The notes beneath the pieces are model-generated. The model saw only the letters and a list, made by a program, of their open reading frames with translations. It was not told where the DNA came from and searched no databases. Below, one piece after another: positions 27,463 to 35,431 of a stretch of DNA of 64,000 nucleotides (position 1 is its first letter; the number at the start of each line of letters is the position of its first letter). The position numbers and the translations under genes are program-made. The stretch comes from Streptococcus merionis DSM 19192 (lineage in GTDB: Bacteria > Bacillota > Bacilli > Lactobacillales > Streptococcaceae), in the NCBI RefSeq assembly GCF_000380085.1, contig NZ_KB904556.1:62001-126000 (forward strand), given 5' to 3'.

Positions 27463-28824
27463 ATCGCTAAGAAGAAATCAACCTTTATCTGCCAGTCCTG
27501 TGACTACCATTCGCCCAAATATCTGGGCCGTTGTCCTAACTGTGGCTCTTGGTCTTCTTTTGTAGAAGAAGTTCAGGTTGCAGAGGTCAAAAATGCCCGC
27601 GTTAGCGTAACGGGTGAGCAAGCTAAGCCTATCAAACTAAATGAAGTTGAGTCCAGCTCAATCGCCCGTACCCAGACGGAGATGGAAGAGTTTAACCGTG
27701 TGCTGGGTGGTGGTGTTGTCCCAGGTAGTTTGGTGCTTATTGGGGGCGATCCCGGTATCGGAAAATCAACTCTGCTCTTGCAGGTCTCAACCCAACTGGC
27801 CAGTCTTGGGACTGTGCTCTACGTCTCTGGAGAAGAATCAGCCCAGCAAATCAAACTTCGGGCAGAACGTCTGGGTGACATCAACAACGAATTTTACCTC
27901 TTTGCCGAGACGAATATGCAGCGGATTCGGGCGGAAATTGAGAAGATCCAGCCAGATTTTCTGATTGTTGACTCGATCCAAACGGTCATGTCGCCAGACA
28001 TCACTAGTGTCCAAGGCTCAGTCAGTCAGGTTCGTGAGGTGACTGGGGAACTCCTGCAGCTGGCCAAGACCAATAACATGGCGACCTTCATCGTGGGGCA
28101 TGTGACCAAGGAAGGGACATTGGCTGGTCCTCGTATGTTGGAGCACATGGTGGACACCGTGCTTTATTTTGAAGGCGAGCGTCAGCACACCTTTCGCATT
28201 TTACGGGCTGTCAAAAATCGCTTCGGCTCAACAAATGAAATCGGCATCTTTGAGATGCAATCTTCTGGATTGGTCGAAGTGCTCAATCCTAGTCAGGTCT
28301 TCCTAGAAGAGCGGCTGGACGGGGCAACGGGCTCAGCTATCGTGGTGACCATGGAAGGAACACGCCCGATCTTAGCTGAGGTTCAGGCCTTGGTAACGCC
28401 AACCGTCTTTGGAAATGCTAAACGAACGACAACAGGACTTGATTTTAACCGCGCTAGTCTTATTATGGCGGTTCTGGAAAAGCGGGCGGGCCTTCTCCTA
28501 CAAAATCAAGATGCCTACCTTAAGTCCGCTGGTGGTGTCAAACTGGACGAGCCAGCCATTGATTTGGCTGTGGCTGTTGCTATCGCTTCGAGTTACAAGG
28601 ACAAGCCGACCAATCCTCAGGACTGTTTTATCGGAGAGATCGGTTTGACCGGTGAAATTCGTCGTGTTAATCGCATTGAGCAACGCATTAACGAGGCTGC
28701 TAAACTAGGCTTTACTAAGATCTACGCTCCAAAAAATTCTCTCACAGGACTTAAGCTACCTAAAGCTATTGAGGTCATTGGTGTTGTGACCTTGGGGGAA
28801 GTGCTTAAAAAAGTCTTTGGTTAG
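27463..28824 (+). CDS. radA: DNA repair protein RadA, probable ATC start
   Basis: A 453-residue RecA/Lon-like ATPase in recombination and branch migration. The N-terminal zinc finger CQSCDY...CPNCGSW is fully conserved in frame upstream of the first ATG (27682), so the true protein must start earlier. In that frame there is no ATG, GTG or TTG between the stop TAG and the zinc finger. Two ATC codons (27460, 27463) follow GAGGAA at the right distance, and the second gives the usual length and a KKKSTFICQ beginning. Walker A is [10 protein letters not shown], the RadA motif KNRFGST is present, and a Lon-like domain closes the protein. Confidence 0.93.
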   Translation: MAKKKSTFICQSCDYHSPKYLGRCPNCGSWSSFVEEVQVAEVKNARVSVTGEQAKPIKLNEVESSSIARTQTEMEEFNRVLGGGVVPGSLVLIGGDPGIGKSTLLLQVSTQLASLGTVLYVSGEESAQQIKLRAERLGDINNEFYLFAETNMQRIRAEIEKIQPDFLIVDSIQTVMSPDITSVQGSVSQVREVTGELLQLAKTNNMATFIVGHVTKEGTLAGPRMLEHMVDTVLYFEGERQHTFRILRAVKNRFGSTNEIGIFEMQSSGLVEVLNPSQVFLEERLDGATGSAIVVTMEGTRPILAEVQALVTPTVFGNAKRTTTGLDFNRASLIMAVLEKRAGLLLQNQDAYLKSAGGVKLDEPAIDLAVAVAIASSYKDKPTNPQDCFIGEIGLTGEIRRVNRIEQRINEAAKLGFTKIYAPKNSLTGLKLPKAIEVIGVVTLGEVLKKVFG

Positions 28825-28863
28825 TTCAGCGTATCGGCTCAGTTAAGCTTATTATAAGAATTC

Positions 28864-28896
28864 TTTCAGGTTGGGTTAAGTTAAGGGGGCTATACT
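28864..28896 (+). promoter_or_regulatory. CiaR-type promoter of csRNA
   Basis: TTTCAG, five bases, GTTAAG, ten bases, TATACT. This matches the known CiaR repeat (NTTAAG-N5-WTTAAG) with its fixed distance to the -10 box, with one or two mismatches. There is no good -35. Confidence 0.6.
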
Positions 28897-28903
28897 ATAA
28901 ACC

Positions 28904-28984
28904 ATCCAGCAAGTAATTGCAGGACCTCCTAAATCTTTTTCATAACCTCCTTGGGAAAGCGTCGTGTGTGCGGCGCTTTTCTTA
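28904..28984 (+). ncRNA. cia-dependent small RNA (csRNA)
   Basis: This is an RNA of about 80 bases. It begins with a hairpin (CCAGCAA/TTGCAGG), continues with an unpaired pyrimidine-rich region that contains CCTCC twice plus a CAT, and ends with a terminator (AAGCGTCG/CGGCGCTT then TTTTCTT). Anti-Shine-Dalgarno and anti-AUG elements between two hairpins are the design of streptococcal csRNAs, which inhibit translation by covering ribosome-binding sites. It is preceded by a CiaR-type promoter and follows radA. Targets are not predictable by eye. Confidence 0.7.
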
Positions 28985-29170
28985 TCCTCCAAATTCGACC
29001 ACTTACCCTGCTCAGCTAACCACTTACTGAAAAAGGCTTGTTTCTTTTCAAAAGTCTGCTACAATAAGATTATCAAAAAAATTGAAGTTGGGCTAAAGGT
29101 GTAACTCCATTGGATATGGAAGCTCATCGGGTTCTCATATTTTCTAATAATCTGTATTTGTCGGTAAGCT

Positions 29171-29194
29171 CCTTTGATTCAGGAGATCGTTTGT
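29171..29194 (+). repeat. inner segment of dispersed intergenic repeat
   Basis: CCTTTGATTCAG followed by GAGATCGTTTG closely matches the interior of the element at 37381-37405. The ends are not visible, so this is a fragment. Confidence 0.35.
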
Positions 29195-29229
29195 TTTAAT
29201 CGTTTTGTAATTTGTGAAAGGAGGTGCCT

Positions 29230-29676
29230 ATGAAAATCAAGATTGAGTTGGATGATCAGCTAGAGGATGTTGAAGTTGTCATTCGAAGCAAGGATTTATC
29301 TGGTCAGGTGGAACAAATCCAGCAGGCTTTGGCTCAGTTGTCAACGTCTGCCCTAGTTTTCTATAAAGGCACCAGCGAGTATTTCCTGAATCTGATGGAT
29401 GTCCTCTTTTTTGAGACAGATGGGGCCAAGATTTTTGCCCACACTAGGGATAATGCTTACGAAGTAAGACTCAAACTCTATGAGCTTGAGGAACATTTGC
29501 CGAGATATTTTTGCCGGGTGGCCAAGTCGACTATTGTCAATACCAAGCCCATTTATTCGTTAGACCGATCTTTTTCTGGTACCAGCACGGTCAGCTTTTA
29601 CAAGACTCACAAGCAGGTTCATGTTTCACGGCATTATTACCAACTACTAAAAGAAAAATTACGAGAAACGAGGTAG
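29230..29676 (+). CDS. LytTR-domain regulator of an LRS pair
   Basis: A 148-residue protein with a C-terminal LytTR DNA-binding domain (about 55-148: YFLNLMDVLFFETDGAKIFAHT, FCRVAKSTIVN) and no receiver domain. Such stand-alone LytTR proteins in streptococci are regulators of LytTR regulatory systems (LRS), held inactive by a co-transcribed membrane protein. AAAGGAGG precedes the ATG at 29230; the GTG at 29224 overlaps that site. The membrane partner begins within five bases of the stop. It resembles the regulator at 47051. Confidence 0.87.
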   Translation: MKIKIELDDQLEDVEVVIRSKDLSGQVEQIQQALAQLSTSALVFYKGTSEYFLNLMDVLFFETDGAKIFAHTRDNAYEVRLKLYELEEHLPRYFCRVAKSTIVNTKPIYSLDRSFSGTSTVSFYKTHKQVHVSRHYYQLLKEKLRETR

Positions 29677-29680
29677 AATG

Positions 29681-30379
29681 ATGAAAAAAAATATCATAGG
29701 CCTAGGCTTGATTGCCTTGGCAGGCCTGATTTTATTAAAGGACTTTCTGGTGATTCCTGATTTTGGAATGCCGCTCTGGCGTCTAATTCTTATCATTGTT
29801 TTTTCAGTCGACGCTCTACAAAATGCTTTCAGGAGAAGTATTAAAGCAAGCATTATTGGAAGCTATATCGTCTTTATTCTGCTGAATGGGCATTTTCAGT
29901 GGATTAGGATTAGTCTGTGGCTACTGATTTTGGCTGGGGTTTTGTTTTATGTTGGTTTAAGTTTTTTGGTCAATCCTCCAAGCTATTATCGCAGCTTAGA
30001 TGGGAAAGCTAAGCTTTTAGGTTGGACGGATAGGGAGGATTTTACAGGAGTTCACTCGTCTGAGACGGACACGGTTTTTGGGACAGCGACCCGTTATGTC
30101 AATGATACCCAATTCACAGATGTCGGAGGCGATGTTGTTTTTTCTAGCGCGTCAATCTATTTTGATCATGCGATGATGTCTGGAAATCAGGCGACCTACT
30201 CAGGAGACACGGTCTTTTCCAGCCTCAGGCTCTTTGTACCAAGTCAGTGGGAGGTTAAAATCACTGGCGATAAGGTCTTTAGCTCTGTTCAAAAGAGTGG
30301 GAAACCAACCTCACCAACGCATCAATTGGAAATCACGGGCTCTCTCGTTTTCAGCAGCTTGGAGATTATCTATCTTTGA
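29681..30379 (+). CDS. LiaF-like membrane protein, partner of LytTR regulator
   Basis: A 232-residue protein. The first 100 residues form four hydrophobic segments similar to the LiaF/DUF5668 N-terminal region. The soluble half carries five spaced copies of a VF(S/G)(S/T) motif (DTVFGTA, DVVFSSA, DTVFSSL, DKVFSSV, SLVFSSL), as in LiaF-like C-terminal beta-repeat domains. LiaF-type proteins restrain envelope-stress signalling. Beside a LytTR regulator it is most simply the membrane inhibitor of an LRS. GAGG suits the second of the two tandem ATGs better. A terminator follows. Confidence 0.82.
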   Translation: MKKNIIGLGLIALAGLILLKDFLVIPDFGMPLWRLILIIVFSVDALQNAFRRSIKASIIGSYIVFILLNGHFQWIRISLWLLILAGVLFYVGLSFLVNPPSYYRSLDGKAKLLGWTDREDFTGVHSSETDTVFGTATRYVNDTQFTDVGGDVVFSSASIYFDHAMMSGNQATYSGDTVFSSLRLFVPSQWEVKITGDKVFSSVQKSGKPTSPTHQLEITGSLVFSSLEIIYL

Positions 30380-30410
30380 AAGCAATTGACAAAATCATTG
30401 ACAATAAAAT

Positions 30411-30436
30411 AAAAGAGCATACTGATGCTCTTTTAT
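30411..30436 (+). terminator. intrinsic terminator after LytTR/LiaF-like pair
   Basis: AAAAGAGCAT pairs perfectly with ATGCTCTTTT around ACTG. It separates the pair from the MFS gene 46 bases on. Confidence 0.8.
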
Positions 30437-30480
30437 GAAATGTAAAATTTACAGAAAATTCAGAAAAAAGAGGTGGCAAA

Positions 30481-31773
30481 ATGAAAAATATTATCAAAAA
30501 CCGTATTTATATGACTTCCCTTTTAGCAGACATGGTATCAAACTTTGGGGATATCCTTTACTATTTGGCGCTGATGACCTACATCTTAGCGCTAAAAGAT
30601 ATGAGACTAGCTCTTTCCATTGTTAACCTGTCTGAGATTCTGCCCATATTTGCCTATGTCGTGACCGGCTATCTATCAGATCGAACCAGAGACAAGCTAA
30701 AAGCTATACGGTTTACCCTGATTTTTCGAGTTGCTCTATACCTGATTTTAGGTTTGATTATGGGCTTTCCACCAGCCCTTTGGATAGTGGTGGTAGCAGC
30801 GGTTATCAACCTTCTATCTGACTTTGCTGGCCAGTATGAAAATGGTCTTTTCACACCACTGATACTTCGGATTATCTCTGAGGAAGAACGTCAGCAGGCC
30901 ATGGCCTTTAGCCAGACAGTCAAACTCAGTGCTAATATCATCTTCAAGGCAGTTTCTGCTGGTCTTGTCAGTTTCATTGCTTACAATCATCTGGCATTTT
31001 TAAATGCAGGAACATTTGCAGTAGCGCTCCTAGCCATGACGCTTATCACGCCTGGAGTAAATCGCTTGCTGGCAGAACGTCCCTTGAAAATAGCAGAGCA
31101 ACCCAAACAGACAGAGAAGGGAATTTTTCTAAAAAGTTTAAAAGATGGTATGGGTGAACTGACCAAAGTTCCAGAATTGCGGCTGTCTTTGGTTATCGTC
31201 CCTGCCCTTAATGCCCTTTTCTCAGTCATCACTACCCTGGTGGTTCTCATGATGAAAGCTGATCAGAACTTTATCTTTATCAGCCCAGCTTCCACTTTAG
31301 CTAGCGTGTCTATTGCCCTTATGTTAGGCAATATCTTAGGAGGCATTATGGTCATGAATGTCATGAAAGACTGGACCATTAATCGTCTCTTAGGACTCTC
31401 AACCGCAGGCCTTATCCTTGTCATGTTGACCTTCATGTTCCATCAACCCTATCTCTTTATGGGAACTATGTTGGTAGCGGGGATATTGATTGGCGCCATC
31501 AATCCTAAATTCAGCACTCTTTTCTTAACAGTTATGCCAGAGGAAAAGCTCGCCACTCTCAATGGAATTGTGGGGACCTACTTCCAACTAGGGACAGCTA
31601 GTATGCAGTTCTTGGTGTCAGGTCTCATTCTGATTTTGTCTGTCGATCAGCTGGCCATTCTCTTTCTTTGTCTAGCTAGCTTCTTGGGAGTTTACACCAG
31701 CAAACAGCTCTTTTTTTCCAAAATGACCGCGACAACAAATTCTTTGCAGACAAGCAAAAAATCTGGCCAATGA
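30481..31773 (+). CDS. MFS transporter (efflux type)
   Basis: A 430-residue major facilitator protein with about 12 membrane segments. The N-terminus (LLADMVSNFGDILYYLALM) and the loop GYLSDRTRDK resemble macrolide-efflux (MefA-like) members. It probably exports a drug or metabolite; the substrate is unknown. AAGAGGTGG precedes the ATG. It follows the LytTR/LiaF-like pair but a terminator intervenes. Its last codons form half of a shared hairpin with the convergent EcsC gene. Confidence 0.87.
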   Translation: MKNIIKNRIYMTSLLADMVSNFGDILYYLALMTYILALKDMRLALSIVNLSEILPIFAYVVTGYLSDRTRDKLKAIRFTLIFRVALYLILGLIMGFPPALWIVVVAAVINLLSDFAGQYENGLFTPLILRIISEEERQQAMAFSQTVKLSANIIFKAVSAGLVSFIAYNHLAFLNAGTFAVALLAMTLITPGVNRLLAERPLKIAEQPKQTEKGIFLKSLKDGMGELTKVPELRLSLVIVPALNALFSVITTLVVLMMKADQNFIFISPASTLASVSIALMLGNILGGIMVMNVMKDWTINRLLGLSTAGLILVMLTFMFHQPYLFMGTMLVAGILIGAINPKFSTLFLTVMPEEKLATLNGIVGTYFQLGTASMQFLVSGLILILSVDQLAILFLCLASFLGVYTSKQLFFSKMTATTNSLQTSKKSGQ

Positions 31774-31783
31774 CCAGATTTTT
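31757..31783. terminator. bidirectional terminator shared by MFS and EcsC genes
   Basis: AAAAATCTGG pairs with CCAGATTTTT. The MFS stop codon lies in the loop and the EcsC stop lies at the edge, so the two convergent genes end within one hairpin. Confidence 0.85.
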
Positions 31784-32642
31784 AATGTTTTTCAGTAAAT
31801 TGGGCTTCTTCAATAAGATCAGTATCTGCCGTTTCAGAGATGATCTGATTCAAGAATTTAGGGTTTAAATCAGCTTCTGTTAACATTTCATCAAACTCTC
31901 CTCGAAGATTTTTGACGAAAACAGTACTCAAGTTCTCGCCTAATGGTTTAAAAGTAAGATAGGTGAGACCACCTGATAGGACACCACCAATGATAGGGAC
32001 GATCTTATTTGCAGCTTTTTGAACAGTTTGTTTAGTGACACGTTGTCCAAGTGATTTTCCAATTTGTTTGATAATGGGATACCAGACTGTTTTGGTAAGT
32101 GGTTTAGCTAGTGCACGTTTACCCATTGCTTGACCAGTGTCCTTAGCAATTTTGGCAATGAGAGGTGTTGCACCAGCGATTCCGAACATACCTCCTAAAT
32201 AAGCAATGATCCTAATCTTGACCTCCTCATCTAGGTCTTTTCCACCATTGTTAAAAAGTTCTTTCTCACCGTAAAGATAGGCGATTTGCTGTGCAAGGTT
32301 GAGGGCAAACCCATAAAACTGTACCACATCAGCAGTCCCTGCAGCAAGAGCAGCAGGTCCACCAGGTAAACCAGCTACAAAGGAGGCCGCAGACGTTTGG
32401 AGCGTCATTTCGGAAATGATCTTTTTTGCTTTTCTTTCAAGTGCTTCGGGTTTATAAACCCTCTGTGGCCCTTTTTCCAAGATAGTTTTCAAATGAGGAT
32501 CGTTTTTGAATTGTTTTCGAAGAAAAGTTTGACGATCAACTTTGACAAAGGGCAATTGACTAGCAGCAACCAAAGTTTGCATAAAGACATCATACATATT
32601 ATCGCCTGTTTGTGGAGAATCCAACTGTTGTTTCTGTGCCAT
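31782..32642 (-). CDS. EcsC-family protein
   Basis: A 286-residue protein of the EcsC family. The central hydrophobic, Gly/Ala-rich segment (AASFVAGLPGGPAALAAGTADVVQFYG) and LAQQIAYLYGE are typical of this group. The biochemical function of the family is not established. It is divergent from a small XRE regulator. Its promoter (minus-strand TATAAT at 32664-32669) is overlapped by a 26-bp palindrome, so it is probably repressed by that regulator. Confidence 0.85.
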   Translation of the reverse strand: MAQKQQLDSPQTGDNMYDVFMQTLVAASQLPFVKVDRQTFLRKQFKNDPHLKTILEKGPQRVYKPEALERKAKKIISEMTLQTSAASFVAGLPGGPAALAAGTADVVQFYGFALNLAQQIAYLYGEKELFNNGGKDLDEEVKIRIIAYLGGMFGIAGATPLIAKIAKDTGQAMGKRALAKPLTKTVWYPIIKQIGKSLGQRVTKQTVQKAANKIVPIIGGVLSGGLTYLTFKPLGENLSTVFVKNLRGEFDEMLTEADLNPKFLNQIISETADTDLIEEAQFTEKH

Positions 32643-32663
32643 AAATACCTCTTTTTATTTTTT

Positions 32664-32697
32664 ATTATATCATAAGATTCTCTATAGAGAATCTTAT
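32664..32697. promoter_or_regulatory. 26-bp palindromic operator at the EcsC promoter
   Basis: Positions 32672-32697 form a perfect inverted repeat with half-site ATAAGATTCTCTA. It covers the spacer and -35 region of the minus-strand EcsC promoter (TATAAT at 32664-32669) and lies 65 bases upstream of the XRE gene. Confidence 0.6.
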
Positions 32698-32761
32698 TCC
32701 TTATAGTGTCATAAAAAATATTTCTTTTTAATGCTATTATTGCTTTATAAGGATAGATAGC

Positions 32762-33088
32762 ATGAAAAAAGAGAATTTAACGACTTTTATTGCCTCAAGA
32801 ATTAGAACATTGCGCAAAGAAAAGAGGTATAGTCAGGAAAAGCTGGCTGTTGATTCTGGCCTTGATCCGCGATACGTTAATAAATTTGAAAATGGGCGGT
32901 ACAATGCTCGATTGGAGACTATTGATAAGCTGTTGGAAACTTTAGAAACCTCTTACAGTGAATTTTTTCAATTTGATTTGCAAATTAATCAACGCGAGTT
33001 AAATCAGTTGTTGCAGATTTTGTCGGAAATGCCAGAAGAGGAACAACACGAGAAGCTCAAAGCAATTTTGACTTTGCTGAAATCATAA
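32762..33088 (+). CDS. XRE-family transcriptional regulator
   Basis: A 108-residue protein. Residues about 10-65 form a standard XRE helix-turn-helix (LRKEKRYSQEKLAVDSGLDPRYVNKFENG). The acidic C-terminal tail (about 80-108) may mediate dimerisation. AAGGATAG precedes the ATG. It is divergent from the EcsC gene, and a 26-bp palindrome between them is its likely operator; it would then control EcsC and possibly itself. Confidence 0.88.
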   Translation: MKKENLTTFIASRIRTLRKEKRYSQEKLAVDSGLDPRYVNKFENGRYNARLETIDKLLETLETSYSEFFQFDLQINQRELNQLLQILSEMPEEEQHEKLKAILTLLKS

Positions 33089-33092
33089 AAAG

Positions 33093-33144
33093 GGGAGCGA
33101 GGTAAAAGTCATCATTTCGAAATGACGATTTTTACCTCGCTCCC
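33093..33144 (+). terminator. long hairpin after the XRE gene
   Basis: GGGAGCGAGGTAAAA pairs with TTTTACCTCGCTCCC, and the loop arms pair as CATTTCGAAATG. Stems of this length with GGGAGCGAGGTAAAA arms look like a streptococcal terminator-type repeat. Confidence 0.7.
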
Positions 33145-33268
33145 GCACAGTTATGGGGCTGTAATAGCTGGTAATCAGCAGATTAGAGCACATCAACCTA
33201 TGTGTCCAGCTTATTCGATTGTATTAATTTTGTGGAGGTCGGGACTTGTGAGTCTAGCCTCTTTTATA

Positions 33269-34093
33269 TTAGTCCACATAGACATCTGATTTTTTATTGA
33301 GCCAAGAGTAGAGAAGTCCGATCAGAAGTCCGCCTCCGACATAATTGCCGAGACCTGAGAAGAGGAAGTTCGATAGAACGCTCCAGATTGTCATACCCTC
33401 CACTGGTCCTCCATTGGCAAAGAAGGCAAGTGAGAAGGAAACGAAGTTAGCGATAACGTGCTCAAAGCCAAGGAAGGCAAAGATGTAGATGATGAAAATC
33501 ATTGCCCAGACTTTGGCAGCATCATCTTTCATACGCAGGGTCACAAAGACGGATGTGTTCACTACGATATTGGCAAAAATCCCTTCAACGAATTGTGTCA
33601 ATGGTGTTTTGGCAAGTTTAGCAGAAACTGCTTCAAAGAGATAGTGATCAGGTGTTAGGTGGCTGTACGGTGTTGTCAAAGACAGTAAGTAAGCGAAAAT
33701 CACCGCACCGATAAAGTTAAAGAAGATACAGGTTGCAAGAATCTTTAAGGCTGTTAAAACACGAAGTTTGCCATTATATACGGCACTGGTCATGTACATC
33801 ATGTTGGATGTTCCCAGCTCAGCATTCATGTAAACAATCATGACCAGCGACCAGCTAAACATGAAAGCGTAGAGCAATTTTCCAGAATGGGGAACAAGGT
33901 TATCAGCATAGCCTGCGATATAAAAAGCAACACCAGTTCCCAAGCTCAAAAAAAGAGTAGCCAGCATAGAACGAACAGCGTACCTTGTAAAACTGTGGCG
34001 CGAGAGATCCTCTTTTTTATCAATCGATTTGGCAAGATTGCTGATCAGTTCAGAGTTGGTAGTGGAATGGGAATGAGCATTTAAAGCTGCCAT
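33269..34093 (-). CDS. formate/nitrite transporter family channel
   Basis: A 274-residue membrane protein with about six segments and FNT family motifs such as NAELGTSNMMYM, FNFIGAVIFAYLLS and FVTLRMKDDAAKVWAMIF. FNT channels move formate, nitrite or related small anions; in fermentative streptococci formate is the usual product of pyruvate-formate lyase. AAGGAG precedes the ATG by six bases. It stands alone. Upstream sequence 34094-34370 contains no gene I can support. Confidence 0.9.
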   Translation of the reverse strand: MAALNAHSHSTTNSELISNLAKSIDKKEDLSRHSFTRYAVRSMLATLFLSLGTGVAFYIAGYADNLVPHSGKLLYAFMFSWSLVMIVYMNAELGTSNMMYMTSAVYNGKLRVLTALKILATCIFFNFIGAVIFAYLLSLTTPYSHLTPDHYLFEAVSAKLAKTPLTQFVEGIFANIVVNTSVFVTLRMKDDAAKVWAMIFIIYIFAFLGFEHVIANFVSFSLAFFANGGPVEGMTIWSVLSNFLFSGLGNYVGGGLLIGLLYSWLNKKSDVYVD

Positions 34094-34371
34094 GATTTAC
34101 TCCTTAAAGTGAGATATGTGACCATTTAGAAACCTGTGCGAAACTAGGAGATTACCCTTGGAGACTAGCAACGAGCTGATAGGTGTTTAAAGGAAAATAC
34201 ACCTGTAAGGAGCTAAAACAAAACTGCTGTGTCTCGTTTTCGCTGAGTTTTTAGGCCGAGTTCAGTTAAATGAGATATGAATTAAGACATGCGACGAGAA
34301 ATCAGTCCTATTGGAGTGACGCATTGTCACGATAAGTTTAGGCTCTAAGATAGGAGACTTTAAACTCACAA

Positions 34372-34393
34372 AAAAAGAAACCTGTTGCAGGTT
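34372..34393 (-). terminator. padR terminator
   Basis: AACCTG-CAA-CAGGTT is followed on the minus strand by TCTTTTTTT. A second inverted repeat (CATGCTCTA/TAGAGCATG, 34398-34429) lies between it and the gene. Confidence 0.7.
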
Positions 34394-34517
34394 CAGCATG
34401 CTCTAGGTAAAATCCCTTTTTAGAGCATGTCACCTTATCTTCTGACGAAGAATACATAGAAGATTATAGCACAATTTGATAAAAATGCTAGAGAAATCTT
34501 AAAGAACACGCTTTCTT

Positions 34518-35057
34518 TTAACAATCAAGATAGGCTAGCGATTGTTCTAACCACTGAATTTGTCCCTGACAGCGAGCAATGGCCCGTGTCAGAATCAAAA
34601 AATGGCCGTAGTTTTCTTGGATTTGTTCGCGTTGGCTGAAAAGTAAATTTTTCCTAGCATAAAAAGTTTCTAGCTGATTCTTCAAAATCTGAATTTGCTC
34701 CTCAATAAGTCTAGGAATCCGAGGGTCTCGGCTGTCCTTAATGAAGAACATTTTAAGAGAAAAGAGGTCTTTTTGTTGTGGGGTACTGTTAGGTTCTAAC
34801 ACCCATTGATCTAATTGCGCTTGTCCGGTAGCGGTAATTTTGTAATAACGCTCTTTAGCATTGCTAGGGCGCTCATGGACGGAAACCCATTTTTCTTTGA
34901 CCATGCGCTTGAGTTCAGGATAGACTTGGCTATGGGTGGCTTTCCAGAAATTACCAATTTCTGTTTCAAACAATTCGCTAATCTGACGACCGGTGAGATC
35001 AGCTTCATTAGCCAACATTCCTAAAATAATATAAGGTAAAACGCGTTGTTGCGACAT
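34518..35057 (-). CDS. PadR-family transcriptional regulator
   Basis: A 179-residue regulator. The N-terminal 90 residues form the PadR winged helix (LPYIILGMLANEADLTGRQI, ATHSQVYPELKRMVKEKWV, YYKITATGQ). The C-terminal half is a helical dimerisation domain. PadR proteins often repress adjacent transporter or stress genes, but here both neighbours have their own signals and the target is not evident. AAGGAGG precedes the ATG, and an extended -10 (TGATATAAT on the minus strand) lies just upstream. Confidence 0.9.
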   Translation of the reverse strand: MSQQRVLPYIILGMLANEADLTGRQISELFETEIGNFWKATHSQVYPELKRMVKEKWVSVHERPSNAKERYYKITATGQAQLDQWVLEPNSTPQQKDLFSLKMFFIKDSRDPRIPRLIEEQIQILKNQLETFYARKNLLFSQREQIQENYGHFLILTRAIARCQGQIQWLEQSLAYLDC

Positions 35058-35164
35058 ACGAATGCCTCCTTATTGGCCATTATATCATATCGTTATAGGG
35101 GATGCAAAACCTTTCCAGATTGGGAATCCCTTATTTTGAACGACATGTTCATCGCACGTAAAAA

Positions 35165-35195
35165 GGAGTGAGACAGACGTATCGCTCTCACTTCC
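35165..35195 (-). terminator. terminator-like hairpin between padR and dus
   Basis: GGAGTGAGA pairs with TCTCACTTCC; the minus strand carries TTTTT after it. The gap 35058-35431 otherwise holds only this and the next hairpin. Confidence 0.5.
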
Positions 35196-35308
35196 CTAAA
35201 AAGCACCTAATCGGTGAAGATGATGTATAAGAAGTCGTGATTTCATTGAAATCGACCACCTCTATAAATTAGATAACTACTGCGTCAAACTGTTTAAACT
35301 ATAAAATA

Positions 35309-35340
35309 AACGAGACTGAATCTTTTGACTCAATCTCGTT
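35309..35340 (-). terminator. terminator after dus
   Basis: AACGAGA-TTGA-GT arms pair with their complements (TCTCGTT) around an A-rich loop, followed by TATTTT on the minus strand. It lies 90 bases after the dus stop. Confidence 0.6.
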
Positions 35341-35431
35341 CTGTTAGGGAGAATATGAAAAATTTTAGGATAAATAAAGTATATCCTGACTTGCTTAAAG
35401 TTTCCTTAAAGAGATTTAAGAAAAAGAAAAT

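Noticed and set aside
27463-27682. radA as a frameshifted pseudogene
   Set aside because: The frame is open through the zinc finger without interruption and all motifs are intact; only the start codon is unusual.
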